From NCBI RefSeq assembly GCF_036388275.1, contig NZ_DASVSF010000002.1:186001-250000 (forward strand): a stretch of DNA of 64,000 bases. Reading direction: 5' to 3'. The translations under genes were made by a program, and so were the position numbers. The notes beneath the pieces were generated by a model. That model had not been told where the DNA came from. It saw only the letters and a list, made by a program, of their open reading frames with translations, and made no database searches. This DNA is from Longimicrobium sp. GTDB lineage: Bacteria > Gemmatimonadota > Gemmatimonadetes > Longimicrobiales > Longimicrobiaceae. Shown one piece after another: positions 48,858 to 57,452 of this stretch (positions within the stretch are counted from its first letter, which is position 1; the number at the start of each line of letters is the position of its first letter).

Positions 48858-49625
48858 ATGGCTGAACCGCTGCTCAAGATCACCAACCTTCATGCCGAGA
48901 TCGCCGAAGACGGCACGGAGATCCTCAAGGGGCTGAACCTGGAGCTGAACGAGGGCGAGATCCATGCGATCATGGGCCCCAACGGCTCCGGAAAGAGCAC
49001 GCTCAGCAAGGTGATCTCGGGCCACCCGGCCTACGAGGTGACGGACGGCGACATCGTGTTCCAGGGCCAGAGCGTGTTGGACATGCAGCCCGACGAGCGC
49101 GCCCGCGCCGGCATCTTCCTGGCCTTCCAGTACCCGGTGGAAATTCCCGGCGTGTCGGTCGCCAACTTCATGCGCACGGCGCTGAACGCCAAGCGCGGCG
49201 AAGAGGTAGACATCTTCGACTTCCAGGAAGAGCTGGAAGGCCGCATGGAGATGCTGGAGATGGACCCCGTGTTCGCGCAGCGCTCGGTGAACGACGGCTT
49301 CTCGGGTGGCGAAAAGAAGCGCAACGAGATCCTGCAGCTGGCCATGCTTGAGCCCGCTCTGGCCGTGATGGACGAAACGGACTCCGGCCTGGACATCGAC
49401 GCGCTGAAGATCGTCACCGCCGGGATCAACAAGATCAAGTCGGAGCGCACCGGCATGTCGGTGCTCCTGATCACGCACTACCAGCGCATGCTCAACTACA
49501 TCACGCCCGACAAGGTGCACGTGATGGTGGACGGGCGCATCATCCGCACGGGCGGCCCCGAACTGGCGCTTGAGCTGGAAGAGCGCGGCTACGACTGGCT
49601 GAGAGAAGAAGTACCGAGTGCGTAG
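48858..49625 (+). CDS. sufC: Fe-S cluster assembly ATPase SufC
   Basis: ABC-type ATPase of the SufBCD scaffold, 255 residues. Walker A is GPNGSGKST (40-48); the signature is FSGGEKKRNEI; Walker B LAVMDETDSGLD; the switch His is in LLITHYQRML. SufC-specific LAFQYPVEIPGVSVANF is present. It heads the operon sufC-B-D-Rieske-S-...-U. The start ATG 48858 follows AGGAGA. Confidence 0.95.
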   Translation: MAEPLLKITNLHAEIAEDGTEILKGLNLELNEGEIHAIMGPNGSGKSTLSKVISGHPAYEVTDGDIVFQGQSVLDMQPDERARAGIFLAFQYPVEIPGVSVANFMRTALNAKRGEEVDIFDFQEELEGRMEMLEMDPVFAQRSVNDGFSGGEKKRNEILQLAMLEPALAVMDETDSGLDIDALKIVTAGINKIKSERTGMSVLLITHYQRMLNYITPDKVHVMVDGRIIRTGGPELALELEERGYDWLREEVPSA

Positions 49626-49690
49626 TACCAGGGGCCAAGTGGCCGGACTGCAGATCCTGGCACTTGGTACCTGGCACCTGGCACTTTTCA
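49626..49690. repeat. ACTTGG-type repeat between sufC and sufB
   Basis: GTACCAGG...CACTTGGTACCTGGCACCTGGCAC: short inverted and tandem copies of a TACTTGG/CACCTGG unit in the 85-nt spacer. The same unit is seen before sufD and after the DinB gene. Confidence 0.7.
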
Positions 49691-49710
49691 ACTGAACTGA
49701 GGAGGCAGCA

Positions 49711-51120
49711 ATGCCGTTCAATGAGGACGTAGCCGCACTCGGGCTCGACGATTACAAGTTCGGCTTCAAGGACGACATCGAGTACCTCTTCAAGAGCCGC
49801 AAGGGGCTCGACGAGGAGATCGTCCGGATGGTCAGCGCGCAGAAGAACGAGCCGGAGTGGATGCTCAAGAACCGGCTCAAGGCGCTCAAGCACGCCCAGG
49901 CCCGGCCCTGGCCGGAGTGGGGCGGCGACCTGTCGGGGCTCAACTTCGAGGACATCTTCTTCTACATCCGCCCCAACGAAAAGGTGGGGAAGACGTGGGA
50001 CGAGGTGCCCGAGGCCATCAAGAACACCTTCGAGCGGCTGGGCATTCCCGACCAGGAGCGCCGCATCCTGGCCGGCGTGGGCGCGCAGTACGAGTCTGAG
50101 GTCGTCTACCACTCGCTCAAGGCCGAGTGGGAAGACGCCGGCGTCATCTTCAAGGGGATGGATGATGGCCTGCGCGAGCACGAGGACCTGGTGCGCGAGT
50201 ACTTCGGCACGGTGGTCCCGTTCCGCGACAACTTCTTCGCCGCGGTGAACACGGCGGTGTGGTCGGGCGGGTCGTTCGTGTACATCCCCAAGGGGGTGAA
50301 GCTCGACATGCCGCTGCAGGCGTACTTCCGCATCAACGCCGAGGCGATGGGGCAGTTCGAGCGCACGCTGATCATCGTGGAAGAGGGCGCCCAAGTGCAG
50401 TACATCGAGGGCTGCACGGCCCCGTCGTACAGCCAGGACTCGTTCCACTCGGGCGTCATCGAGATCATCGTCAAGGACAACGCCCGCTGCCGCTACACGA
50501 CCATCCAGAACTGGTCGCACAACGTCTACAACCTGGTCACCCAGCGCGCCAAGGTGGGCCGCCACGGCACCATGGAGTGGGTGGACGGCAACCTGGGCAG
50601 CAAGCTGACCATGAAGTATCCCAGCTGCTACCTGATGGGCGAGGGCGCGCGCGGCGAGATCCTTTCCATCGCCTACGCCGGCCCGGGCCAGCACCAGGAC
50701 GCGGGCGGCAAGGTGGTGCACGCGGCGCCGCACACGTCGTCGCGCATCGTCTCCAAGTCCATCTCGCGCGGCAGCGGCCGGTCGTCGTACCGCGGCCTGC
50801 TGCACGTGCAGCCCGGCGCGCACCACTCGCGCAGCAACGTGGAGTGCGACGCGCTCCTGCTGGACGAGGAGGCACGTACGGACACTTATCCGTACATCAA
50901 CATCGAAGACCAGAACGCGCAGATCGGCCACGAGGCCACGGTCAGCAAGATCGGCGACGAGCAGCTGTTCTACCTGATGTCACGCGGCCTTTCCGAAGAC
51001 GAGGCGGCTACGATGGTGGTGCGCGGCTTCATCGAGCCCATCGCCAAGGAGCTCCCGCTGGAGTACGCGGTGGAGCTGAACCGGCTGATCGAGCTGGAGA
51101 TGGAAGGGTCGGTGGGGTAA
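49711..51120 (+). CDS. sufB: Fe-S cluster assembly protein SufB
   Basis: Scaffold protein of 469 residues, typical length for SufB. Landmarks: DIEYLFKSRKGLDEEIVRMVSAQKNEPEWML at the N-terminus, EGCTAPSYSQDSFHSGVIEI (Cys of the scaffold), ARCRYTTIQNWSHNVYNLVT, and the C-terminal SRGLSEDEAATMVVRGFIEPI. It forms SufB2C2D-type complexes on which clusters are built. GAGGAGG lies 7 nt before ATG 49711. Confidence 0.95.
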   Translation: MPFNEDVAALGLDDYKFGFKDDIEYLFKSRKGLDEEIVRMVSAQKNEPEWMLKNRLKALKHAQARPWPEWGGDLSGLNFEDIFFYIRPNEKVGKTWDEVPEAIKNTFERLGIPDQERRILAGVGAQYESEVVYHSLKAEWEDAGVIFKGMDDGLREHEDLVREYFGTVVPFRDNFFAAVNTAVWSGGSFVYIPKGVKLDMPLQAYFRINAEAMGQFERTLIIVEEGAQVQYIEGCTAPSYSQDSFHSGVIEIIVKDNARCRYTTIQNWSHNVYNLVTQRAKVGRHGTMEWVDGNLGSKLTMKYPSCYLMGEGARGEILSIAYAGPGQHQDAGGKVVHAAPHTSSRIVSKSISRGSGRSSYRGLLHVQPGAHHSRSNVECDALLLDEEARTDTYPYINIEDQNAQIGHEATVSKIGDEQLFYLMSRGLSEDEAATMVVRGFIEPIAKELPLEYAVELNRLIELEMEGSVG

Positions 51121-51124
51121 GGGC

Positions 51125-51200
51125 AGTTCCAAGTGCATAGTACCAAGTGCCAAGGTGCGTACCTCGGCACTTGGTACTTGGAACTTGATACCCCAACCAC
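51125..51200. repeat. ACTTGG-type inverted repeat between sufB and sufD
   Basis: Perfect 12-bp arms GTACCAAGTGCC (51140-51151) and GGCACTTGGTAC (51166-51177) flank a 14-nt loop; further TACTTGG units follow. In the transcript it would form a strong hairpin that could set the sufB:sufD ratio. Confidence 0.75.
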
Positions 51201-51239
51201 CGCCGCTCCGACGACGAACCTGAGCCCGACCAAGCAACA

Positions 51240-52583
51240 GTGCCCGATACGATCACCGCAGCACCCGAAACCGGCATCTTCACCCGCGACCAGGTGGAGA
51301 TCCTTTCCGCGCGAAAGGGCGAGCCCGGCTGGCTGCTCGACGCGCGCATGCGTGCGCACGGCGCGTTCGCCGATGCGCCCATGCCCAGCACGCGCCTGGA
51401 AGACTGGCGCTACACCGACATCAAGAAGGCGCTCAAGCTCGACGCCTTTTCGTTTGCCGAGGAGCGTGGCCCGGTGGCGGCCGGCGGGTTCGCCCCCGGT
51501 CTGACCACGCTGATGGACGAGGCGGGCGAGTCGGCTGCCACGCTGGTGCAGGTGGATGCCTCCGTGGTGCTGCGCGAGCTTCCCGAGGAGCTGGCTGCGC
51601 AGGGGGTGATCTTCACCTCCCTGGAGATGGCGATCCAGCAGCACCCCGAGCTGGTGCAGCGCTTCCTGGGCACCGGCGTTACGCCCGAGGACGGCAAGTT
51701 CGCCGCGATGAACGAGTCGCTGTGGACGGGCGGCGCGTTCCTGTACGTTCCGCGAAACGTGCAGGTAGAGGCTCCGTTCCGCGTCTACCGCTGGATTGGC
51801 GAAGGCGGTACGGCGGCGTTCGGGCGCACGCTGGTCGTCGCCGAGCAGGGCGCGAAGGTGGCCGTCGTGGAAACGCTTGGCTCGGACGACTTCGCCCGGC
51901 AGGCGCTTTCCGTGGGCGCGGCCGAGATCTTCGCCGACGAGGGCGCCACGGCCATCTACACCTCGGTGCAGCGCTACGGCCGCGGCGTGATCCACCTGTC
52001 GACGGACCGGCTGGTGGCGGGGCGCGACTCGAAGATCACCACGCTGTACGCCACCTTCGGCGCCGACCTGGCCCGTGCGGACGTACAGTGCCGGCTTCGT
52101 GCGCCGGGAAGCCACGTCGACATGCTGGGGCTGTACATCGCCGACGGCACGCAGCATTTCGACAACCAGACGCTGCAGGACCACCTGGCGCCGCACGCCA
52201 GCAGCAACCTGCTGTTCAAGGGCGCGCTGAACGACGCCGGCCGGTCGGTGTTCCGCGGGCTGATCCGCGTGCATCCCAAGGCACAGCGGACCGACGCGTA
52301 CCAGACCAACCGCAACCTGATCCTCAGCGACAAGGCGCGGGCCGACTCGCTCCCCAACCTGGAGATCCAGGCCGACGACGTGCGCTGCTCGCACGCCGCC
52401 ACGGTGGGGCAGCTGGACGAGGAAGAGGTGTTCTACCTCCTTTCCCGCGGCATTCCCAAGGCCGAGGCCGTGCGCCTCGTCGTCTTCGGCTTCTTCGGCG
52501 AGGTGCTGGAGCAGCTGCCGCTGGAAGGCGTCAAGCAGGAGCTGCTGCGCGTGGTGGAGCGCAAGCTCGACGCGTCGCGCTGA
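51240..52583 (+). CDS. sufD: Fe-S cluster assembly protein SufD
   Basis: Partner of SufB in the scaffold complex, 447 residues. Landmarks: LEDWRYTDIKKAL near 60, NESLWTGGAFLYVPRNV, the beta-helix core, DNQTLQDHLAPHASSNLLFKGAL, and the C-terminal LSRGIPKAEAVRLVVFGFFGEVLEQLPLE shared with SufB. GTG 51240 is the start; the ribosome site is weak, and a stable hairpin precedes it. Confidence 0.94.
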   Translation: MPDTITAAPETGIFTRDQVEILSARKGEPGWLLDARMRAHGAFADAPMPSTRLEDWRYTDIKKALKLDAFSFAEERGPVAAGGFAPGLTTLMDEAGESAATLVQVDASVVLRELPEELAAQGVIFTSLEMAIQQHPELVQRFLGTGVTPEDGKFAAMNESLWTGGAFLYVPRNVQVEAPFRVYRWIGEGGTAAFGRTLVVAEQGAKVAVVETLGSDDFARQALSVGAAEIFADEGATAIYTSVQRYGRGVIHLSTDRLVAGRDSKITTLYATFGADLARADVQCRLRAPGSHVDMLGLYIADGTQHFDNQTLQDHLAPHASSNLLFKGALNDAGRSVFRGLIRVHPKAQRTDAYQTNRNLILSDKARADSLPNLEIQADDVRCSHAATVGQLDEEEVFYLLSRGIPKAEAVRLVVFGFFGEVLEQLPLEGVKQELLRVVERKLDASR

Positions 52584-52586
52584 CCG

Positions 52587-52904
52587 TTGGCGTGGATCAG
52601 GGCCGCCGCCCTCTCGGAGCTTCCGGCCGAGGGGGCGGTGCTGGGAGTGGAGGCGGGGGGACGGCGCGTCGCGCTGGCATTGGTCGACGGTGAGGTGTAC
52701 GCCTTCGCCGACAACTGCACGCACCGCGATTTTCCGCTCTCGCTCGGCGAGGTGGACGCGGAGACGTGCACCGTCACCTGCGAGTGGCACGGGGCCGCCT
52801 TCGACATCCGCACCGGCGACCCCACCTGCGGCCCCGCCTTTCGGCCTATCGCGGTTTTCGCCGCCCGAGTGGATGGGTCGGATGTGATGGTGGATCTGCC
52901 CTGA
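52587..52904 (+). CDS. Rieske-type [2Fe-2S] ferredoxin
   Basis: Small non-haem Rieske protein of 105 residues. The cluster ligands are Cys44-x-His46 (NCTHRDFPL) and Cys65-x2-His68 (CEWHGAAFD). It is like the BphF/NirD-type ferredoxins found in suf operons of many bacteria, probably delivering electrons for cluster assembly or acting as a client. It starts at TTG 52587, 3 nt after the sufD stop. A stable terminator-like hairpin follows. Confidence 0.9.
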   Translation: MAWIRAAALSELPAEGAVLGVEAGGRRVALALVDGEVYAFADNCTHRDFPLSLGEVDAETCTVTCEWHGAAFDIRTGDPTCGPAFRPIAVFAARVDGSDVMVDLP

Positions 52905-52921
52905 TTTTCGATTGTTCGCGG

Positions 52922-52960
52922 CGCGAGGCCGGGTGAGCGCCCGGCCTCGCGTTCCGTTTC
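52922..52960 (+). terminator. Strong hairpin between the Rieske gene and sufS
   Basis: Perfect stem GCGAGGCCGGG / CCCGGCCTCGC, loop TGAGCG, followed by GTTCCGTTT. It lies inside the suf gene string, so it is either an attenuator that lowers sufS expression or the end of a first transcript. Confidence 0.75.
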
Positions 52961-52972
52961 TGGAGCCTGATC

Positions 52973-54235
52973 ATGAGCAACGCATCGCTGCTGGACGCGC
53001 CGGCCTCCACGCTGGACGTGGAGCGCATCCGAGAGGACTTCCCGATCCTGCGCGAGACGTCGAACGGCAAGCAGATCGTCTACCTGGACAACGCGGCGTC
53101 CACGCAGAAGCCGACGGCGGTCATCGACGCCATCTCGGAGCACTACCGGCACAACAACGCCAACGTGCACCGCGGCATCCACGAGCTTTCCAACCGCGCC
53201 TCCGACGCGTACGACGGCGCGCGGACGCGCGTCGCCAGGCTGTTCGGCATCGCGGACGAGGCAGAGCTGATCTGGACGCGCGGCACCACCGAGTCGCTGA
53301 ACCTGATCGCCTACTCGTGGGGCTTCGCCAACCTGAAGCCCGGCGACGAGATCCTGCTTTCCGAGCTGGAGCACCACTCCAACCTGGTCCCCTGGCAGCT
53401 CGTCGCGCAGCGCACCGGGGCGAAGCTGCGCTTCCTGCGCATCGACGATCAGGGCCGGCTGGACCTGGAGCCGCTGGACCAGCTGCTGACGGAAAGGACG
53501 AAGCTCGTCTCCCTGTCCCACGTCAGCAACGCGCTGGGAACGGTCAACCCGGTCAAGGAGATCGCCGCGAAGGCGCACGCCGTCGGCGCGCTGATGGTGG
53601 TGGACGGCGCGCAGTCCGCCCCGCATCTTCCCGTGGACGTCCCCTCGTTGGGGTGCGACTTCTACGCGTTCAGCGGCCACAAGATGTGCGGGCCCACGGG
53701 GATCGGCGGGCTGTGGGGGCGGCGCGAGGTGCTGGAGGCCATGCCGCCCTTCCACGGCGGCGGCGACATGATCGAGTGGGTGGACCTGGAGCAGTCCACC
53801 TACGCGGCCCTCCCCCACAAGTTCGAAGCGGGCACGCCCAACATCGCCGGCGCGGTGGGGCTGGCCGCCGCGGCCGACTACCTGGCGGGCATCGGGCGCG
53901 ATGCCATCCTGGCGCACGAGCGTTCACTGATCGCGTACGCCGTAGAGCGCATGAGCGAAATCCCCGACCTGCGCATCCTGGGGCCGCGCGACCTGTCGGA
54001 GCGCTCCGGCGTGGTATCGTTCACCCTGGCAGACGTGCATCCGCACGACCTGGCGACCATCCTGGACAGCGAGGGCGTGGCCATCCGCGCGGGCCACCAC
54101 TGCTGCCAGCCGCTGATGAAGTGCCTGGGCGTGGGATCCACCGCGCGCGCCTCGTTCTACCTGTACAACACCCCGGCCGAAGTAGACGCGCTGGTGGACG
54201 CGCTCCACAAGGCGCGCAGCCTGTTCGGCTACTGA
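52973..54235 (+). CDS. sufS: Cysteine desulfurase SufS
   Basis: PLP enzyme of 420 residues that takes sulfur from cysteine for Fe-S assembly. The PLP lysine is Lys237 (FSGHKMCGPTG); the persulfide cysteine is Cys377 in RAGHHCCQPLM. NAASTQKP, RGTTESLNLIAYS, and LEHHSNLVPWQ are group II (SufS/CsdA) features. The partner sulfur acceptor SufU is encoded 2.7 kb downstream, beyond three unrelated genes. ATG 52973 is clear. Confidence 0.95.
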   Translation: MSNASLLDAPASTLDVERIREDFPILRETSNGKQIVYLDNAASTQKPTAVIDAISEHYRHNNANVHRGIHELSNRASDAYDGARTRVARLFGIADEAELIWTRGTTESLNLIAYSWGFANLKPGDEILLSELEHHSNLVPWQLVAQRTGAKLRFLRIDDQGRLDLEPLDQLLTERTKLVSLSHVSNALGTVNPVKEIAAKAHAVGALMVVDGAQSAPHLPVDVPSLGCDFYAFSGHKMCGPTGIGGLWGRREVLEAMPPFHGGGDMIEWVDLEQSTYAALPHKFEAGTPNIAGAVGLAAAADYLAGIGRDAILAHERSLIAYAVERMSEIPDLRILGPRDLSERSGVVSFTLADVHPHDLATILDSEGVAIRAGHHCCQPLMKCLGVGSTARASFYLYNTPAEVDALVDALHKARSLFGY

Positions 54236-54242
54236 CGCGCCG

Positions 54243-54593
54243 ATGAGCTGGGCGAAGCACGCCAAGGAAGCGCTGCGCCGCGGTGAGACGGTGATGATCC
54301 GTCCACGCGGCCACTCCATGAAGGGCAAGGTGAACGATGGTGACCTGGTGACGCTCGCCCCGGTAGACCCGGCCACGCTCGAGCCCGGCGACATCGTCCT
54401 GGTGCGGGTGCACGGAACGGACTACCTGCACCTGGTCACCGCGGTGGATGGCGAGCGCTACCAGATCGGCAACAACCGGGGCGGCATCAACGGATGGGTG
54501 CGGGCGGGCGCGCTGTACGGCATCGCGGTGAGCGTGGAGCCGTACTCGCCCGAACGGAAGCGGCAGGGCCCCCGGCCACCGGCAGCACGATGA
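54243..54593 (+). CDS. S24/S26 peptidase-like protein, 116 aa
   Basis: Small protein with the LexA/signal-peptidase fold: RPRGHSMKGKVNDGDLVTLAP with the candidate nucleophile Ser25, then EPGDIVLVRVHG. At the site where the general-base lysine is expected the sequence is LHLVTAVDGERYQIGNNRGG, and no lysine is evident. It may therefore be an inactive member with a binding role. There is no membrane helix or DNA-binding domain. It starts 7 nt after sufS and is followed at 10 nt by the GspE-like gene. Confidence 0.72.
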   Translation: MSWAKHAKEALRRGETVMIRPRGHSMKGKVNDGDLVTLAPVDPATLEPGDIVLVRVHGTDYLHLVTAVDGERYQIGNNRGGINGWVRAGALYGIAVSVEPYSPERKRQGPRPPAAR

Positions 54594-54603
54594 GAGGATT
54601 CCT

Positions 54604-55845
54604 TTGACCGTCAACAAGCGGCCCATCCGGCTGGGCGAGCTGCTGGTGCAGCTGGGGCGCATTACCCCCGACGACGTTGCGCGCGCGCTCGAGGAGCAGC
54701 GCGCGGGCGGCGGGTTCCTGGGCGACGCGCTGATCCGGCTGGGGCTGATCACCCGCGACGAGCTGACGTGGACCCTGGCCGACCAGCACGACATTCCGTT
54801 CGTGCGGCTGCGGCCGGAGCACATCGACCATGGGCTGGCGGCTCGCGTGTCGGCGGCGTGGGCACGCGAGCACAACGTGCTCCCCGTGCTGCAGGACGGG
54901 GACCGCGTCACCGTGGTCATCGCCGACGTCACCAACCTGGAGCTGCTGGACGAGGTCTGCCGGCTGACCGGCGCGGCGTCAGCCGAGCCGGCCTTGGCCG
55001 CGCCGGAGACCATCCGCGAGCTGATCGACGCCGTGTACGGGCCCGCGGTGCAGCCCGCCGGCTCGCTCCTGCAATTGATGACGGACGCGCTGGCCTACGG
55101 CGCGGGCAGCCTGGGCGTCTCGGTGCGCGGCGCATCGGCCATCGGCTGGTACCGCGTGGTAGAAACGGTCCACCGCCCGCTCCTGGCCGGCTGGCAGGGC
55201 GAACTCGCCTGCGCGCTCTCCCCGCTCACTCCGACGACGGGTGGAGGCGAAATGCACGCGTGGCCCGCCACGCTGACGGTGGACGGCGCCGCGTGGCGGG
55301 TGGAGTGCCACGCCGCCGGCCACGACGGCACGATGGAATGGGCGGCGCGGCTGGTGGAACCGCTTCCGCGGGAGCTCGCGTCCGTGGAGGTAGATCCAGA
55401 GGCAACGGAGGCGGTGCGGCGCGCGATGGCGAACGCGCCCGTGCTGGTCGGCGTGCAGGCGGACGGCGCGCCGGGGCTGGATGACGCGCTGTCGATGGCC
55501 CTCCCCGCCCTCCCCTCGCTCCTCCTGGGCGCCCAGACGCGGTCCATCCACCTGGCAGATCGGTCCGCCGCTATCCCGGCCAACACACTCGCGCTGCCGC
55601 TGGACGGCTCCGTCGCCGCGGCGGCGGAGCGGCTGGCCGTCTTCTCGCCCCAGGCGCTGACGGTGGACGTCCATCATCTCGCGCCCGGGGACGAGGCCGC
55701 GCTGCGCAGCGCGGCGCCCTTTTCGGCCGTGCTGCTGCGCGGCGCCGATGCGATGCGCCCCTCCTTCGATCTGACCCTCCGGCTGGCGGCCGGCGCCGAC
55801 GGGTTCACGTGGTCGCCTTCAGAGCAGGCACATGCCCAAGATTGA
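54604..55845 (+). CDS. Degenerate PilB/GspE-like protein with MshEN domain
   Basis: A 413-residue protein. The N-terminal 130 residues are a GspE/PilB N-terminal (MshEN) domain: LGELLVQLGRITPDDVARALEEQ and LGDALIRLGLITRDELTWTLADQHDIPFV, the type that binds c-di-GMP in some pilus ATPases. The rest follows the GspE layout, but the Walker A site reads PVLVGVQADGAPGLDDALS, without GxxGxGK[ST], and Walker B is not evident. It is probably a regulatory pseudo-ATPase. TTG 54604 has GAGAGG upstream. It overlaps pilT by 14 nt. Confidence 0.72.
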   Translation: MTVNKRPIRLGELLVQLGRITPDDVARALEEQRAGGGFLGDALIRLGLITRDELTWTLADQHDIPFVRLRPEHIDHGLAARVSAAWAREHNVLPVLQDGDRVTVVIADVTNLELLDEVCRLTGAASAEPALAAPETIRELIDAVYGPAVQPAGSLLQLMTDALAYGAGSLGVSVRGASAIGWYRVVETVHRPLLAGWQGELACALSPLTPTTGGGEMHAWPATLTVDGAAWRVECHAAGHDGTMEWAARLVEPLPRELASVEVDPEATEAVRRAMANAPVLVGVQADGAPGLDDALSMALPALPSLLLGAQTRSIHLADRSAAIPANTLALPLDGSVAAAAERLAVFSPQALTVDVHHLAPGDEAALRSAAPFSAVLLRGADAMRPSFDLTLRLAAGADGFTWSPSEQAHAQD

Positions 55846-56890
55846 CCAGTTCCTGGAACTTCTCCTCAAGCACGAAGGCTCCGACCTTCACCTGAGCTGC
55901 GGCAGCGAGCCGGTGATGCGGGTGCACGGCCATCTGCAGCGCGTGAAGTTCCGGCCCCTCACGGCGGCGGACCTGAAGACGCTGTTCTACGAGATCCTCA
56001 GCGAGGGGCAGAAGGAACAGTACGAAGCCACCATGGACCTCGACTTCGCGTACGAGATCCCGGGGGCGGCGCGCTTCCGCGGCAACTTCTTCAACCAGCA
56101 CCGCGGGCCCGCGGCGGTGTTCCGCATCATCCCCTCGCGCGTGCTCACGGCCGACGAGCTGGGGCTGCCGGATCCCATCCGCAAGTTCACCGAGCTGAAC
56201 AAGGGGCTGGTGCTGGTGACGGGGCCCACGGGGTCGGGCAAGTCGACCACGCTCGCGGCCATGATCGACCTGATCAATCAGACGCGCCCCGAGCACATCC
56301 TGACCATCGAAGACCCCATCGAGTTCGTGCACCAGAGCCAGCGGGCGCTGGTCAACCAGCGCGAGGTGGGGCCGCACACCAAAAGCTTCGCTTCTGCGCT
56401 CAAGGCGGCGCTGCGCGAAGACCCGGACGTCATCCTGATCGGCGAGATGCGCGACCGCGAAACCATCTCGCTGGCGCTGACGGCGGCCGAGACCGGCCAC
56501 CTGGTGTTCGGAACGCTGCACACCAACAGCGCGCACAAGACGGTGGACCGCATCATCGACACCTTCCCGGGCGAGCTTCAACACCAGGTGCGCTCGATGC
56601 TTTCCGAGAGCCTGCGGGGGGTGGTCGCGCAGCAGCTGCTGCGGAAGAAGGGGGGCAAGGGGCGGGTGGCCGCGCACGAGATCATGGTGGGCACGCCGGC
56701 GGTGTCCAACCTGATCCGCGAGGCCAAGACCTTCCAGATCCCGTCGTCCATCCAGACGGGCAAGCGCGACGGGATGATCCTGATGGACCAGTCGATCATG
56801 AACCTGATGATGGCCGGCACCGTCGACGCCGACGAGGCGTACGGCAAGGCGCTCGACAAGGCGGCCTTCCAGAAACAGCAGCAGGGATAG
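55832..56890 (+). CDS. pilT: Twitching motility / pilus retraction ATPase PilT
   Basis: Hexameric ATPase that depolymerises type IV pili, 352 residues. Walker A GPTGSGKST (131-139), Asp box ILTIEDPIEFVH, Walker B DVILIGEMRD, His box GHLVFGTLHTNSAHKT. The C-terminal AHEIMVGTPAVSNLIREAKTFQIPSSIQTG is the PilT signature region. It overlaps the upstream gene by 14 nt and ends 4 nt before sufU, so it is embedded in the suf gene string. No pilin or assembly genes are near. Confidence 0.94.
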   Translation: MPKIDQFLELLLKHEGSDLHLSCGSEPVMRVHGHLQRVKFRPLTAADLKTLFYEILSEGQKEQYEATMDLDFAYEIPGAARFRGNFFNQHRGPAAVFRIIPSRVLTADELGLPDPIRKFTELNKGLVLVTGPTGSGKSTTLAAMIDLINQTRPEHILTIEDPIEFVHQSQRALVNQREVGPHTKSFASALKAALREDPDVILIGEMRDRETISLALTAAETGHLVFGTLHTNSAHKTVDRIIDTFPGELQHQVRSMLSESLRGVVAQQLLRKKGGKGRVAAHEIMVGTPAVSNLIREAKTFQIPSSIQTGKRDGMILMDQSIMNLMMAGTVDADEAYGKALDKAAFQKQQQG

Positions 56891-56894
56891 CCCG

Positions 56895-57341
56895 ATGGAA
56901 CGCTCGGCGCTGGACTCCGTGTACCAGGAGCTGATCCTGAAGCACTACCGCAGCAGCAAGCACCGCGGCGAGCTGGAGTCGCCCGATGCGGTGGTGCCCA
57001 TGCGCAACCCCGTCTGCGGCGACGACATCCTGCTGCAGGTGCAGGTGCGCGAGGGGCGGATTTCGGAGATCCGCTTCAGCGGCCACGGGTGCGCCATCTC
57101 GCAGGCGGCCGCGTCCATGATGAGCGAGCACGCCGTGGGCAAGACGTGGGATGAGGTGCACGCCGTCGCGGGCCGCTTCCGCGAGATGATCCACGGCGAC
57201 GAAACCGCCGCGCGCGACAAGGCTTTGGGCGACATGCGTGCGCTGGCCGGCGTATCGAAGCTGCCGCGCCGGGTGAAGTGCGCCATGCTGGCCTGGGACG
57301 CCCTGGACGAGGCGGAAAAGAAGATCGGGGACGCGCCCTGA
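56895..57341 (+). CDS. sufU: SufU-type iron-sulfur scaffold / sulfur-transfer protein
   Basis: Zinc-dependent sulfurtransferase or scaffold of the SufU (IscU-like) family, 148 residues. The ligands are Cys41 and Asp43 (NPVCGDD), Cys66 (GHGCAIS) and Cys129 (RRVKCAML). The insertion GKTWDEVHAVAGRFREMIHGDE is typical of SufU as opposed to IscU. It accepts persulfide from SufS. It lies 4 nt after pilT and ends the operon before a terminator. Confidence 0.94.
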   Translation: MERSALDSVYQELILKHYRSSKHRGELESPDAVVPMRNPVCGDDILLQVQVREGRISEIRFSGHGCAISQAAASMMSEHAVGKTWDEVHAVAGRFREMIHGDETAARDKALGDMRALAGVSKLPRRVKCAMLAWDALDEAEKKIGDAP

Positions 57342-57382
57342 ATATCTTCGAATTTCTTCATTTCGAAGGGCAGAGAAAATAA

Positions 57383-57428
57383 GAGAGCCGCAGAGGGGCA
57401 CGACCGCCCGTCCGCGGCTCTCCTCGTT
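57383..57428 (+). terminator. Terminator of the suf operon
   Basis: Stem GAGAGCCGC / GCGGCTCTC, 22-nt loop, then CTCGTTT. It lies between convergent sufU and the 57453 gene. Confidence 0.7.
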
Positions 57429-57452
57429 TCCCGCGCGAAACTCGCGATGCGA

